From Entamoeba invadens IP1 (taxonomy: Eukaryota > Evosea > Mastigamoebida > Endamoebidae), in assembly GCF_000330505.1 (NCBI RefSeq), contig NW_004443767.1:442240-490373 (forward strand): a DNA stretch of 48,134 nt, read 5' to 3'. Position numbers and translations under genes: made by a program. Positions 9,891 through 18,945 of the stretch are shown here, piece by piece; within the stretch, counting starts at the first letter, position 1, and every line of letters starts with the position of its first letter. The notes beneath the pieces are model-generated. The model saw nothing but the letters and a program-made list of their open reading frames with translations. It did no database searches and was not told the DNA's origin.

Positions 9891-9910
9891 CTATTTAAAG
9901 TTCTAGTTCT
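9891..9910 (-). promoter_or_regulatory. Candidate core promoter (two GAACT plus TTTAAATAG)
   Basis: Read on the minus strand, this stretch gives AGAACTAGAACTTTAAATAG, that is two GAACT boxes abutting a TATA-like TTTAAATAG. It lies about 110 nt upstream of the transporter ATG at 9779. The combination matches described Entamoeba core elements; function is inferred. Confidence 0.35.
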
Positions 9911-10347
9911 TTTATTAATTCTTTTCTTATTGTTGATTACTATTTCGTGGGCCGTTTCATTTTTGGGCCCTCTCGTTTACTATCTAACTACTATACTTAT
10001 AGTATATTTTCTAGTTCCCACTTTTATCGGACACGTCACACACTATTGCATTTCAATTGTTGTGTGTCTTTTTCACAATGGTATATTTAGGTTTGGTCAT
10101 TTTACTATACTTTATTAAATACATAACTAGTAATAAACTATTTCTGATAGTATCAGCAGAATCTTTTGTGTGGTTCGTTAATGATTTTTGGAATCTATTT
10201 AATTGATTAATAGAATTATATATTACTATTAGTGATAGTCAAGGGTTAAATAGAGTCTCAAAAGCTGATGGCCAAAAGTGTGATCAATCTTTTGGATATG
10301 CAATTTGCAACAGGAACTCAATTTGAATCAATAAAACAATATACAAA
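9911..10347. other. AT-rich spacer with a short plus-strand open frame at its right end
   Basis: No recognised gene. A frame starting ATG at 10268 and ending TGA at 10369 would encode 33 residues (MAKSVINLLDMQFATGTQFE...) and overlaps the 3' end of the RhoGEF gene by 22 bp on the other strand. A TAG at 10251-10253 just before it could be a splice acceptor, but no upstream exon was found. Treated as unproven. Confidence 0.3.
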
Positions 10348-12423
10348 TTACATCATAAATAACGGTTGAACCCTTCTGAATGCCGTGGTCCACAACTTCT
10401 TTTGCTCCATATTGAAACAAACACAAACCATCGAATTCATAGTGAACGAATATCCTTTGTCGCTACAGATTTTCAAGGTCTTCACACTGCAAGTATACTC
10501 AACTTTACAGTAGTACTTCTCCAATAACTCCGGTTCTTCTCCATACGGCGCATTTTCAAATTTGAGTAATGTACTCTTCTCACAACGGTACTTCTCCGTC
10601 ACATCAATTTTGGCGATGACAAGGATGTCGTTGAACAAGAAACACTCAACCCAGTCTTTCCCACGAAACTCGCGCGATGTGATTTTGAGTCCTCCGAAGA
10701 AGACTACCTCTCGGTTGTCTGCTTTCAAATCCATACCAGTGAGGTGATTCAATTTCTTCAGTGATTTACACCCACTTACACTTATTACCTTTATATAATT
10801 TGAAGCCGCCTTGATCACACTCTGCGGAGGGTGTTGCATTGACAGGAGCAGTCGCATGATGACAAACCCAATTCGACCAATATGTTTCATTGGCTCTTCC
10901 AGTATCTCCTCAAAATCCTTAACTTTGATTCCTTTGTTCTCAACTTCCTTCTTGTTATATTCAATGGCTTCAACAACCTCCTTTTTCATCGACAAGTCGA
11001 GGAGCTCGCGCATCCCTTGCATCTTCTCTGCGTAAAACTCGTAACACAAAAACTCTTTCCCGTACCACCCAATACACTCAACAACATCTTCGACGTTTTT
11101 GCGCTTCGTGAAAATTCGCATCACACGTCGCTCCAATACTATGAGCGGAGGGACGTTCTTGTCCAACGATTTCATCGCAGAAATGGCTAATGGGCCACAG
11201 CTCCTATAATCACAAAAAGGCCTCAACGCGTTCAGATAGATGCGCATTAATATCGTCATATCCTGGAAGTACTCCTCTTGTTTCTCCACAAATCGGTCAA
11301 TCCAATTGTGTTGTAATGCCTCCGACAAACTTCCTATCGACACCGCTTCACACCTCGAATTGACTTCAAACCGTAGTCCACCACCTTCGCTCTTAATCAT
11401 TTGTAACTTCCCTCTCAAGTACCTTTCCACTAAGTCCTCACTCCGCACATCGCGACCATTGACTTGGATCTCAAAGCGCTTCACCTTTCTTTGAATTCTC
11501 GTTTCAATGAGTTTCCACTCGGTGTCAGAACTCTCTGTATCTCGCGGTGAGCCATGTAAATACACTTTTTGTGGTGTTTTTGATAACGTTGGTTTGAATA
11601 TTTTCTTCCTCTCTCGTAACGCGATTTCGCCGCGAGCAACCAACTCGGAGTCGAAGGAGAAAGTGATTGACTCGGAGCTTTTACTCTTTATGGAGTTCTT
11701 CGAAGGCATTTTTGGTCTTGAAGTTGTCTGGAAAGCCGAAGGTGTCAACGAATGTGTAAGAGAAGAGAAGACTAATAACTCGTTGTTGTCGGACTCAGTA
11801 GTGTCATTCTTAGGATTGACAAACGATCGACTGAACTGATCTGCTGATATTGAAACTGGAATTAAATTTTTGACTTCATTCATTTGTTTCTCAAATACAG
11901 TGCTTTTCGGGGTCACCTTCACAGAGCTTTCGACGCTCTTTAACACACCAATTTTCTTAGTAATTTTCAATGTTAATTCTGGTTGTACTTGACTTGGCGT
12001 TTCTCTATTATCTTTGGGTTGAATATGTTGAGCAGATAGAACTACCCTTTCTTCGTCTTGTTTTCCTAAGGAGTGTGACTTAATACGTGACCGTTGAATA
12101 GAAAAACTGCCAGAAAGCATTGGAGTCTCTGGTGGACTATATTCATTCTTGTCATCAACTAAACTGTTCCGACGTTTCTGCTTCGGTTGAGGTTCCGTGT
12201 TGACTGAGTTATAGTCTTCGGAGTATGAAAGCCACTCATTATGAAGTGCAGTTAAGACTTTTCGAGTGAGGTATTCGTTGTACTCGTTAGTCATACATAG
12301 AACTTCTTTCCAAAAAAAGTACTCAGTGTTGTCCGGTTTGTTTATAGCGCGAGGAATTGTTGTTGTCTTCCATAACATAAAAACATCGAGCAGAGTCAAA
12401 TCGGGCTCGTTGAACAATTCCAT
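10348..12423 (-). CDS. RhoGEF with DH and PH domains
   Basis: Single exon, 691 residues. The N-terminal 70 residues form a small helical unit (LTLLDVFMLWKTTTIPRA...) that resembles a divergent RGS-like or docking module but is not certain. Residues about 70-300 are Ser/Thr/Pro-rich linker with many possible phosphosites. A divergent DH domain spans about 370-570: it starts with RFVEKQEEYFQDMTILMR and contains FEEILEEPMKHIGRIGFVIMRLLL, equivalent to the conserved 'PxQRIxRYxLLL' helix. A PH domain follows (about 570-688) with KDWVECFLFNDILVIAK and a final KKLWTTAFRR helix. It should exchange nucleotide on Rho/Rac GTPases at membranes. Together with the RhoGAP 3 kb away it shows both arms of Rho control in the window. 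Confidence 0.83.
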   Translation of the reverse strand: MELFNEPDLTLLDVFMLWKTTTIPRAINKPDNTEYFFWKEVLCMTNEYNEYLTRKVLTALHNEWLSYSEDYNSVNTEPQPKQKRRNSLVDDKNEYSPPETPMLSGSFSIQRSRIKSHSLGKQDEERVVLSAQHIQPKDNRETPSQVQPELTLKITKKIGVLKSVESSVKVTPKSTVFEKQMNEVKNLIPVSISADQFSRSFVNPKNDTTESDNNELLVFSSLTHSLTPSAFQTTSRPKMPSKNSIKSKSSESITFSFDSELVARGEIALRERKKIFKPTLSKTPQKVYLHGSPRDTESSDTEWKLIETRIQRKVKRFEIQVNGRDVRSEDLVERYLRGKLQMIKSEGGGLRFEVNSRCEAVSIGSLSEALQHNWIDRFVEKQEEYFQDMTILMRIYLNALRPFCDYRSCGPLAISAMKSLDKNVPPLIVLERRVMRIFTKRKNVEDVVECIGWYGKEFLCYEFYAEKMQGMRELLDLSMKKEVVEAIEYNKKEVENKGIKVKDFEEILEEPMKHIGRIGFVIMRLLLSMQHPPQSVIKAASNYIKVISVSGCKSLKKLNHLTGMDLKADNREVVFFGGLKITSREFRGKDWVECFLFNDILVIAKIDVTEKYRCEKSTLLKFENAPYGEEPELLEKYYCKVEYTCSVKTLKICSDKGYSFTMNSMVCVCFNMEQKKLWTTAFRRVQPLFMM

Positions 12424-14231
12424 CTACCACACGTAATGCTCTTTTAAGTTTTTTTTTCAAAAAAAAGGAAAGCAATTCATTGGAATGGAGATGTTCTATT
12501 TCAATGCAGTACTTTTTATTATAAATATATGTTAGTTTGGTCTTTTTTCAAAATGTTAATACTATTTCATTGTATTATTTAACTCGTTTATTTTTCCTAT
12601 TACTAAACTTATTTTTTAGTTTAATGATTTCTAAATAACTAAAGCTAATAATAACTACAAAATTAATTAAAAGACTAATAATAATCAAACCTGCTTTATT
12701 TAGACTTTTTTAATGAAATAATAATAAAATAATAATAAAAAGCATTTAAAAAACTTTTAAATTATAGTCTCATGTGTATATAAATGATATTAAAAAGTAT
12801 ATAATATTTAATATTTATTTCTGATATGTGTTAACCCAAAACATAGATAAAAGTTTAATTATCTTCAAGATAAATCATTGTGATTGTTGTTGTTGGTAAT
12901 TAAAAAATAATAAAATGTTATAGAAATAGTATATCAGTTCTATTAGTTAAAATTAATTTGATTTTACTATGAATTTAGAGAATAAATGTTGTTGCCAGAG
13001 GTTTCCAAAATCACAATCCTAATTACCCACGTCACCATTTAATAACCAAAATGTTCATTTTCTCTTATAAATTCGTACGTTATAATACCACATTTTCGGC
13101 AATAATTATTTTGGAAGCGCCTGGTTGTTGTTCGATTATGTTTTGGATGAGTAATTCAGATAATAATATAATAATTAGAATAATCATAATATAATAATAT
13201 TATTTTTTTCAAACAAAGTTCCAAAATTATAATATTTTGTTAATGTTATTAATAATTTTTTTAATCTATTCACACAATAATTAAAATAACCACTGTGTTT
13301 AGTTTTATGTGGTCAAAAAAATTTCAATGTCGTTTTGTGAATGTTAAAACCCATCACAATGGTTCATTGACTGGGAAAGATTTTCTTGAAAATAAACAAT
13401 CACACCAATCACTAACTTTAATTTTCAACTAATAACTATATATATAATATAAATATTATATTTAATAGTACATTATCTTTTCATCAATGAAATCATCTTA
13501 TTTTGATAATATTATGATATCAAATACTATTAACCAATTATGAGGGCGACGGCTAAATTATGGTTCCAAAACGTTCTTCTTAACTCTTTTAAAAGACTTT
13601 TTATAATTCCTATTATTCAATACAATTAGTTGCAACAATGGCTCATTATCGGGAAACTGCCTTAATATATCAACACTTTTCTTATTTTAGTATCACCTCA
13701 GGCAAAACTCTTTCTTTTTATTGTACAATAACCACAAACTATATACAAAATAGTATTTTTGTTATTAATTAACCACTAACTCACCACGTCTTTTATCTTC
13801 GTTTTGTTTTGGTTTTAAGACGACAAAGTCGCTGTCTTTAAGATCTGTGACTTATTTTTTAAAATAGAGAAAGTGGTGAAAAATACAATTTGTTGTCCAC
13901 AGAACAAGATTATCTAATAACAGTAGTTTTAAATAATAAAAAGAACAATATAAAAACCATTAAAAGAGTCAATTGACACCCCCATTTATAAAAGGCAAAA
14001 ATATGTAGTTCTGTCATAATCGGCCGTTTATCACCAAAAGTGCATTTCAAAATAGGCGCCCTGTTTTTTTCCTATTTTCTTAAAAAAACACTCGCTTTGT
14101 TCCTAAGGAAAAAGTTTTTTTTTCTTTTCAAAAACGAAAAAACTCACAGCGCCAAAAAGCCTTTTTGCCGTTGTTCTAAAGAGGAAAAAAATCCCTCTTT
14201 TTAAAGGCCGTAACTCAAATTACAAACAACA
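12424..14231. other. Long AT-rich spacer (1.8 kb)
   Basis: No protein gene recognised. It is the divergent interval between the RhoGEF (-) and the VHS-like gene (+). Less AT-rich islets occur near 13005-13140, 13535-13575 (a 29-codon frame MRATAKLWFQNVL...) and 13770-13850. The last holds a small hairpin, AAGAC(GAC-aaa-GTC)gct-GTCTT at 13817-13838. A non-coding RNA is possible but I can identify none. Close to the VHS-like gene, 14100-14215 has alternating A and T runs including CAAAAAGCCTTTTTG at 14154-14168. Confidence 0.5.
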
Positions 14232-14987
14232 ATGTCGCGCGTCAAGCTGTCCGATGTGATCAATCAAGCTGTTGCTCCAGAAAACACTGGGTTCAACCAA
14301 AACAAGTTCAAAATCGTTTTAAAAGCCGTCGGGAAGTATACTCTAGGTGCAGAAGCACTTAAGAACCAACTTGCCTTGAAATTCAATGCATACGCTCACT
14401 TGAAACTCGGAGAAGTCGAGATGTATAACACACTTTGTTTAATGCAATACGTCGTGAAGAGGTCGGTCAAATTACAGAAGCAGCTCCACCTCAACGAATT
14501 TGTTGAGGTCTACAAGAAGGTACTTTTCTTGGTGGTTTGTATTTGTGATTCATTTGCCTCTCACTTATTAATAAATATACTAACATCTTTCTTATAAATA
14601 TAGAAAATGTCATTTCTCGGTACTAATTAGCAGCCATTCAAGAAAATTACAGACAAAAATATCGTTGCCATCAAGGCAATTCAATTAGTGAAGGAGTGGA
14701 GCGAATTTTCGGAGATGTTTCCATACAACGACTTGCTCGAAGTCGTCGAGAAGAAACTTTCGGGGTGTGACTCTCGTGTGAATCATACTATCGACATCTC
14801 TCATAATAGCTTCGAAGACGTTCCTGTCGAGACGGAGAGAATGAGTCTTGACCAACCCAGGTCGGTCGACTTTTCTACCACACAACCAGTCATGAAATCA
14901 GAGAGCCCAACACTCTTTTCGTACGTCAAACAAGCTCTCCAAGAAGGGCAACTCGACGGTGGTCCTGTTGTGTTGTCTGCCATATGA
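14232..14987 (+). CDS. VHS/ENTH-like helical protein (2 exons)
   Basis: Exons 14232-14534 and 14631-14987 (phase 0) give 219 residues. The intron ends in TACTAATTAG, and the exon 2 frame (CAG CCA TTC AAG...) is open back to exactly that acceptor. The donor is GTTTGT at 14535; GTACTT at 14520 also keeps the frame and would remove five residues. Residues 1-160 are helical. The pair 'YNTLCLMQYVVKRS' and 'NIVAIKAIQLVKEWSEFSEMFP' resembles helices of VHS/ENTH-superfamily adaptors, where a repeated 'A..L...VK' pattern is followed by 'I..LI..W...F'. The tail is Ser/Thr-rich and unstructured. A role in vesicle trafficking is suggested by the fold only. The assignment is moderate and no lipid-binding residues can be defined. 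Confidence 0.72.
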
Positions 14988-15183
14988 CTATACACCGATA
15001 CTCACCGCATTGTAGTTCCAAAAAGTGATGCTTGTAACTCAGTTTGCTGTCCTCTTAACTGTTTAGATGCTTCTTCCGCCTTGCAATGTGCCGACACAAA
15101 TGTGTAGATGCTGCGAACTAGTATTTAATCTAACAGTTGTTGCAGTTAGGTTACAACAGATCAATTAAACAAAACAATCAACT

Positions 15184-16548
15184 TTAGTTAAACCTCTTCT
15201 TGACTTCCTTATGCGCAGCCTGTTGTGATCCTTTGGTGTTTCGACCCATTTTTCGCTCGAAATTCACTTTCTTCATGATCTCGGAGTCTTTCAATGAGAT
15301 GAATGCAATTTCTTTGGCGTTTGAGGTTTTTGTGAGTAGTTTCATAACGTCGGCTTCATTCACTTCGTATTTTTTCAGCGTGATGGTTAGTTGCGATTCG
15401 ATTAAATGGACTCTATCAACATCATACTGATCGACTATAGATATACACCGCCCTTGTTTCCCCGCACGAGCTGTTCGCCCGGACCGATGAATGTAATCTT
15501 CTGCAGTCCATGGCATATCGTAATTGATGACTAAGGGTACATCTGGGATGTCCAACCCTCTCGACGCCAAATCAGTAGCAACAAGCACATCGGCTTCCCC
15601 ACTTCTAAACTGCGCCAAATTACTTTCTCTGACATGTTGCGGTAATACTGAGTGCAACACCGCCACCTTAAATTCGAGTGATTTCAGCATTCTAAATATC
15701 GTCTCTGTGCGGGGGACGGACGAGCAAAAGATAATACACTTTTTGTTGTTTGCAACATACGCCAAATACGTGTGTTTGGCGTAAGCCGGGACAAACATGT
15801 ACAATTGTTGGCACTTCTCTGGAAGCTTCTGTTGTATGCCCGCTCGTAATATAATGGGAGGGGGATCGATCTGAAGCGGCTCAATCTTTTTGAGGATAGT
15901 GTCTGTTGTCGCAGAGAACAGCCCAAAGGTCACATTCTTTGGCATCTTATTTTTGATGGTTATGATGTCGTTTAACATGCCAGAAGCTTCATCAAGAAGT
16001 CGATCGGCTTCGTCCAAAATAAAATACTTTGCGTCTGCAAAGCCGAATGGGAAGTTTCCCAATAACGAGACTAATTTACCCGGCGTGGACACAAGAACAT
16101 GTGGACGGAGTTCGAGTAGTTTTAAAACCATATTATCGTCGACGCCTCCAACGACCTGAACAACTTTGATGTTAATTGACTCGCCAAAGACTCTGAATTG
16201 ATCACATATCTGAATTGCTAATTCTCGTGTTGGTGTCAAAACAAGTGCAAATCCCGTGTACGGGTCTTCTGATAAGTGGTGAATAATCGGTAATGCAAAT
16301 GCCGCTGTTTTACCACTGCCCGTCTCCGCGCCTCCAATAACATTTTTGTACTCCAGGAGGGGCGGAATACAAAGTTGTTGAATTTTCGTTGGGGTGATGA
16401 TTTTGAAATTGTTGAGGGTTTTCAGCATAAATGGGTGTATGCCCAACCCATCAAAAGTCTCTAAATTTGTCACTTTCACCTTCTCTTCCTTTTTCTCAAT
16501 CGCTTGCGTCTTAATTTCGATCTTCTTTGTGCTGCTGAATAACTTCAT
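15184..16548 (-). CDS. DEAD-box RNA helicase, DDX49/Dbp8 type
   Basis: Single exon, 454 residues, normal for this subfamily. All core motifs are present: Q motif FDGLGIHPF...PTKIQ (32-56), motif I AETGSGKT (74-81), Ia PTREL (106-110), Ib TPGK (155-158), II DEAD (179-182), III SAT (212-214), V ATDLASRGLD (324-333) and VI HRSGRTAR (354-361). The block LSEDPYTGFALVLTPTRELAIQ, and the IxPTxIQ..CIPPLL arrangement, are typical of DDX49/Dbp8, a nucleolar helicase needed for 18S rRNA maturation in other eukaryotes. A basic C-terminal tail (KKVNFERKMGRNTKGS...) fits RNA binding. The nucleolar role is inferred from the family. Confidence 0.92.
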   Translation of the reverse strand: MKLFSSTKKIEIKTQAIEKKEEKVKVTNLETFDGLGIHPFMLKTLNNFKIITPTKIQQLCIPPLLEYKNVIGGAETGSGKTAAFALPIIHHLSEDPYTGFALVLTPTRELAIQICDQFRVFGESINIKVVQVVGGVDDNMVLKLLELRPHVLVSTPGKLVSLLGNFPFGFADAKYFILDEADRLLDEASGMLNDIITIKNKMPKNVTFGLFSATTDTILKKIEPLQIDPPPIILRAGIQQKLPEKCQQLYMFVPAYAKHTYLAYVANNKKCIIFCSSVPRTETIFRMLKSLEFKVAVLHSVLPQHVRESNLAQFRSGEADVLVATDLASRGLDIPDVPLVINYDMPWTAEDYIHRSGRTARAGKQGRCISIVDQYDVDRVHLIESQLTITLKKYEVNEADVMKLLTKTSNAKEIAFISLKDSEIMKKVNFERKMGRNTKGSQQAAHKEVKKRFN

Positions 16549-16752
16549 GAATGAAATGATTACATAAAAAATAAATAGGGTTACTTACCCTAACATCATT
16601 TCACTTCTTTCATTGTCTTTGCTATTTTTAAATGGTAAATAATATAATATATTTATAGTTGAATATAATTATAAATATAGTAACAGACAAATGGACACTC
16701 TATACTATAATTATTACAGTGCTTAACATTGCTATGTGATGATATTGTGCTC

Positions 16753-17600
16753 TTAGACTACAACACACTTTTTTCCTTTCTTGTGTTTTCCTTTGGTCGC
16801 TTTCTGGGCCGCCGCGGCGTTTTGGGTTGTGACGGAAATGATTGGCTTCTTCTTCATTTCTTTCACAACAGTCTCAAAGATGCGACGAATGTTGATGTTT
16901 TCTTTTGCAGAGACTTCCAAATAGGGAACACCCCATTTTTTTGCAAGGTCCTCCCCACACTCTTTTGGCACTTGTCTGTCACTCTCCAAGTCGCTTTTGT
17001 TTGCAACTAACACGATTGGGACATTCTGTTCTTCTGGCTCGAAGTCTAGTGTCCGATAAATTTGTTCATGTAACGTGGCGACTTCCTCGAACGACTTTTC
17101 GTCAATGATTGAATACACCAAAATGAATCCTGTTCCATCGCGCATGTTACAATCCCTCACCCCAGCATATTCCTACAGTTTAAAACGTTATTTCCAAAAC
17201 ATTTTAGTATAAGATCAATACCATTCTTGTTTTCTGTACACTCCAAAAGAACACAAACTTCTTGTCCCGCTGCTTGTTATTCAATTATTTTTAAATTGTA
17301 ATCAAATTATCATTAAATTGTTGTGACCAAAGTTTTCAAGCAGGTTGGTTGTACTAAACAAAACTGTTAAAATTTGTGATCCTTTATATATATCTAATAT
17401 GCTAAGTCTGAGAACAAACCAGTGTCAATTATGTTGAGGAAATATTTGGTATTATCCACTGTTATCTGCCCCTTGTATGAATCTTCTAATGTGGGGTCGT
17501 AACTCCCACTGAATCTATTATAACAAAACCTGATTGTTATCGAAGACTTTCCGACAGCTCCACTTCCAATGCAGCACACAATGTAGTCGACCGAGGTCAT
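16753..17600 (-). CDS. Ras-family small GTPase (3 exons, one of 11 nt)
   Basis: Exons on the minus strand are 17600-17420, 17269-17259 and 17172-16753. They sum to 612 nt, or 203 residues. Introns are 150 and 86 nt, both with GTTTGT donors; acceptors are CAG and TAG. The 11-nt exon supplies the end of the G3 motif DTAGQE (59-64). Without it the frame and the motif are lost. Other motifs: G1 GSGAVGKSS (12-20), effector YDPTLEDSYK (34-43), G4 NKSD, G5 SAKE, then a Lys-rich tail and CAAX box CVVV, so prenylation at the membrane is expected. The catalytic Gln (63) is kept, and alanine occupies the position equivalent to Ras Gly13. Effector similarity places it in the Ras/Rap branch rather than Rab, Rho or Arf. 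Confidence 0.9.
17259..17269 (-). other. 11-nt microexon of the Ras-family gene
   Basis: On the minus strand CAG is followed by CGGGACAAGAA and then GTTTGT. With the phase-1 G left by exon 1 it codes Ala-Gly-Gln-Glu and hands over in phase 0 to the exon beginning GAA TAT GCT. The result is the invariant DTAGQE followed by EY, as in Ras proteins. Confidence 0.85.
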
Positions 17601-18945
17601 GTCAAAATCGGCTTATCAAGTTCGTGTTACAAATTTAGTAGTAATGCTTTTTTGATATTTTGGTATTTTTTGAGAAGTAAAAGAAATGCTGGTTTACTTT
17701 TGTATTTCTTTGACATGTTATTTATTCAAATTACTTTTTATTAATGTTAACTTTATATTGTAACTGTTTAATTCTATAATAATAAATAAAAAGCTAACTA
17801 CCGTTTTATCAAATTATTAAATACAAAGTGTCGAGTGATTTACCTTTATCAAATATGCCTAATATATGGAATGATAAAATAATATTGTATTATCCCGTTT
17901 ATATATAAATAAAACATGTAACGATAATTTAAGTTCAAAAATATGTAAAAATGGGAGAATGGTGTTTTTTTCTTTTACTTCCTTATAAATAATTTTTAGT
18001 TACGAATTTGAAGTTAGTGAAAGAAATTAAATTATAGTGTCTTTTAACTTTATCTGGTATCTTTTATACCATTAAATTTGTAATATTTCGGGAAGCCATC
18101 GCAAACATTTATTACAATTGTTTCGGGTTTTTTCACATATTACCTAATGCCTGATGTTTAAACAAAATTAAAGCTATTTTTTGTCCTTTAGATGGCGTAA
18201 AAAGACTGACTCTACTTTTATGTGTCAATAAATCATTTTAATTTCACTTTAACACTTTCACAACCCAAAACTTTTTTTAAGAAAAAAAAAAATAAGTAAA
18301 AAAGAAATTGTCCATTTTTTTTTATTCAAAAACCCCCTTCTAATTTAAACCGGCCATTAGTCAGTTTTATTTTACTTAAAACAATTAACAAATGAGAACT
18401 CAATTACCTAAGATTGATCAAAAATAATCTTTTTGGATGAAATTTCATATCACTTTATAATGTTTCAACATTTATTATAAAACCACTACATCATCAATCC
18501 ACTAAATAACATACAATGTCAAATAGTCACACTAACAAATATAACGACAATATAAACATCATTCTCGTTATAATCAAATGACAATATACTTTTTAAATAA
18601 AAAACAACCAAAAATATCAAACCATCATTAGACCCCATTTTTCTTTCTAATGCTTTGCTCTTGTTTAACATAAATAAACTCATTATTGTTTATTTGTGTG
18701 ACTATAAAATATACAATTCAAATTTGAGTTGATAAAAAAAATAAATAGAAATTAACAAAAATTTGTTTTGTGTATGAAGGCAAAAAAGGGGTTTAGGTAA
18801 AAGAAAAAAATAAAAACTTATTATTATTACCTTTCTGTTTTGAAAGTGTTAAATAAAAAAATATTCTCTTAGATTCTAATTTAGAACCATTACCACATTT
18901 TTTGTTCTTAACATAAGATAAAAAGATCAGAAGTTTAATATCAAA
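17601..18945. other. AT-rich spacer (1.3 kb)
   Basis: No gene seen. It holds long A and T homopolymers (for example around 18270-18320) and the 3' side of the acyl-CoA ligase gene. Confidence 0.6.

Noticed and set aside
9930..10118. 62-codon plus-strand frame
   Set aside because: Begins with a non-ATG codon and is a hydrophobic string typical of chance frames in T-rich DNA.
16753..17600. Ras gene as two exons or as a pseudogene
   Set aside because: Direct joining of the two long exons loses AGQE and the frame; the 11-nt microexon with proper flanks resolves both.
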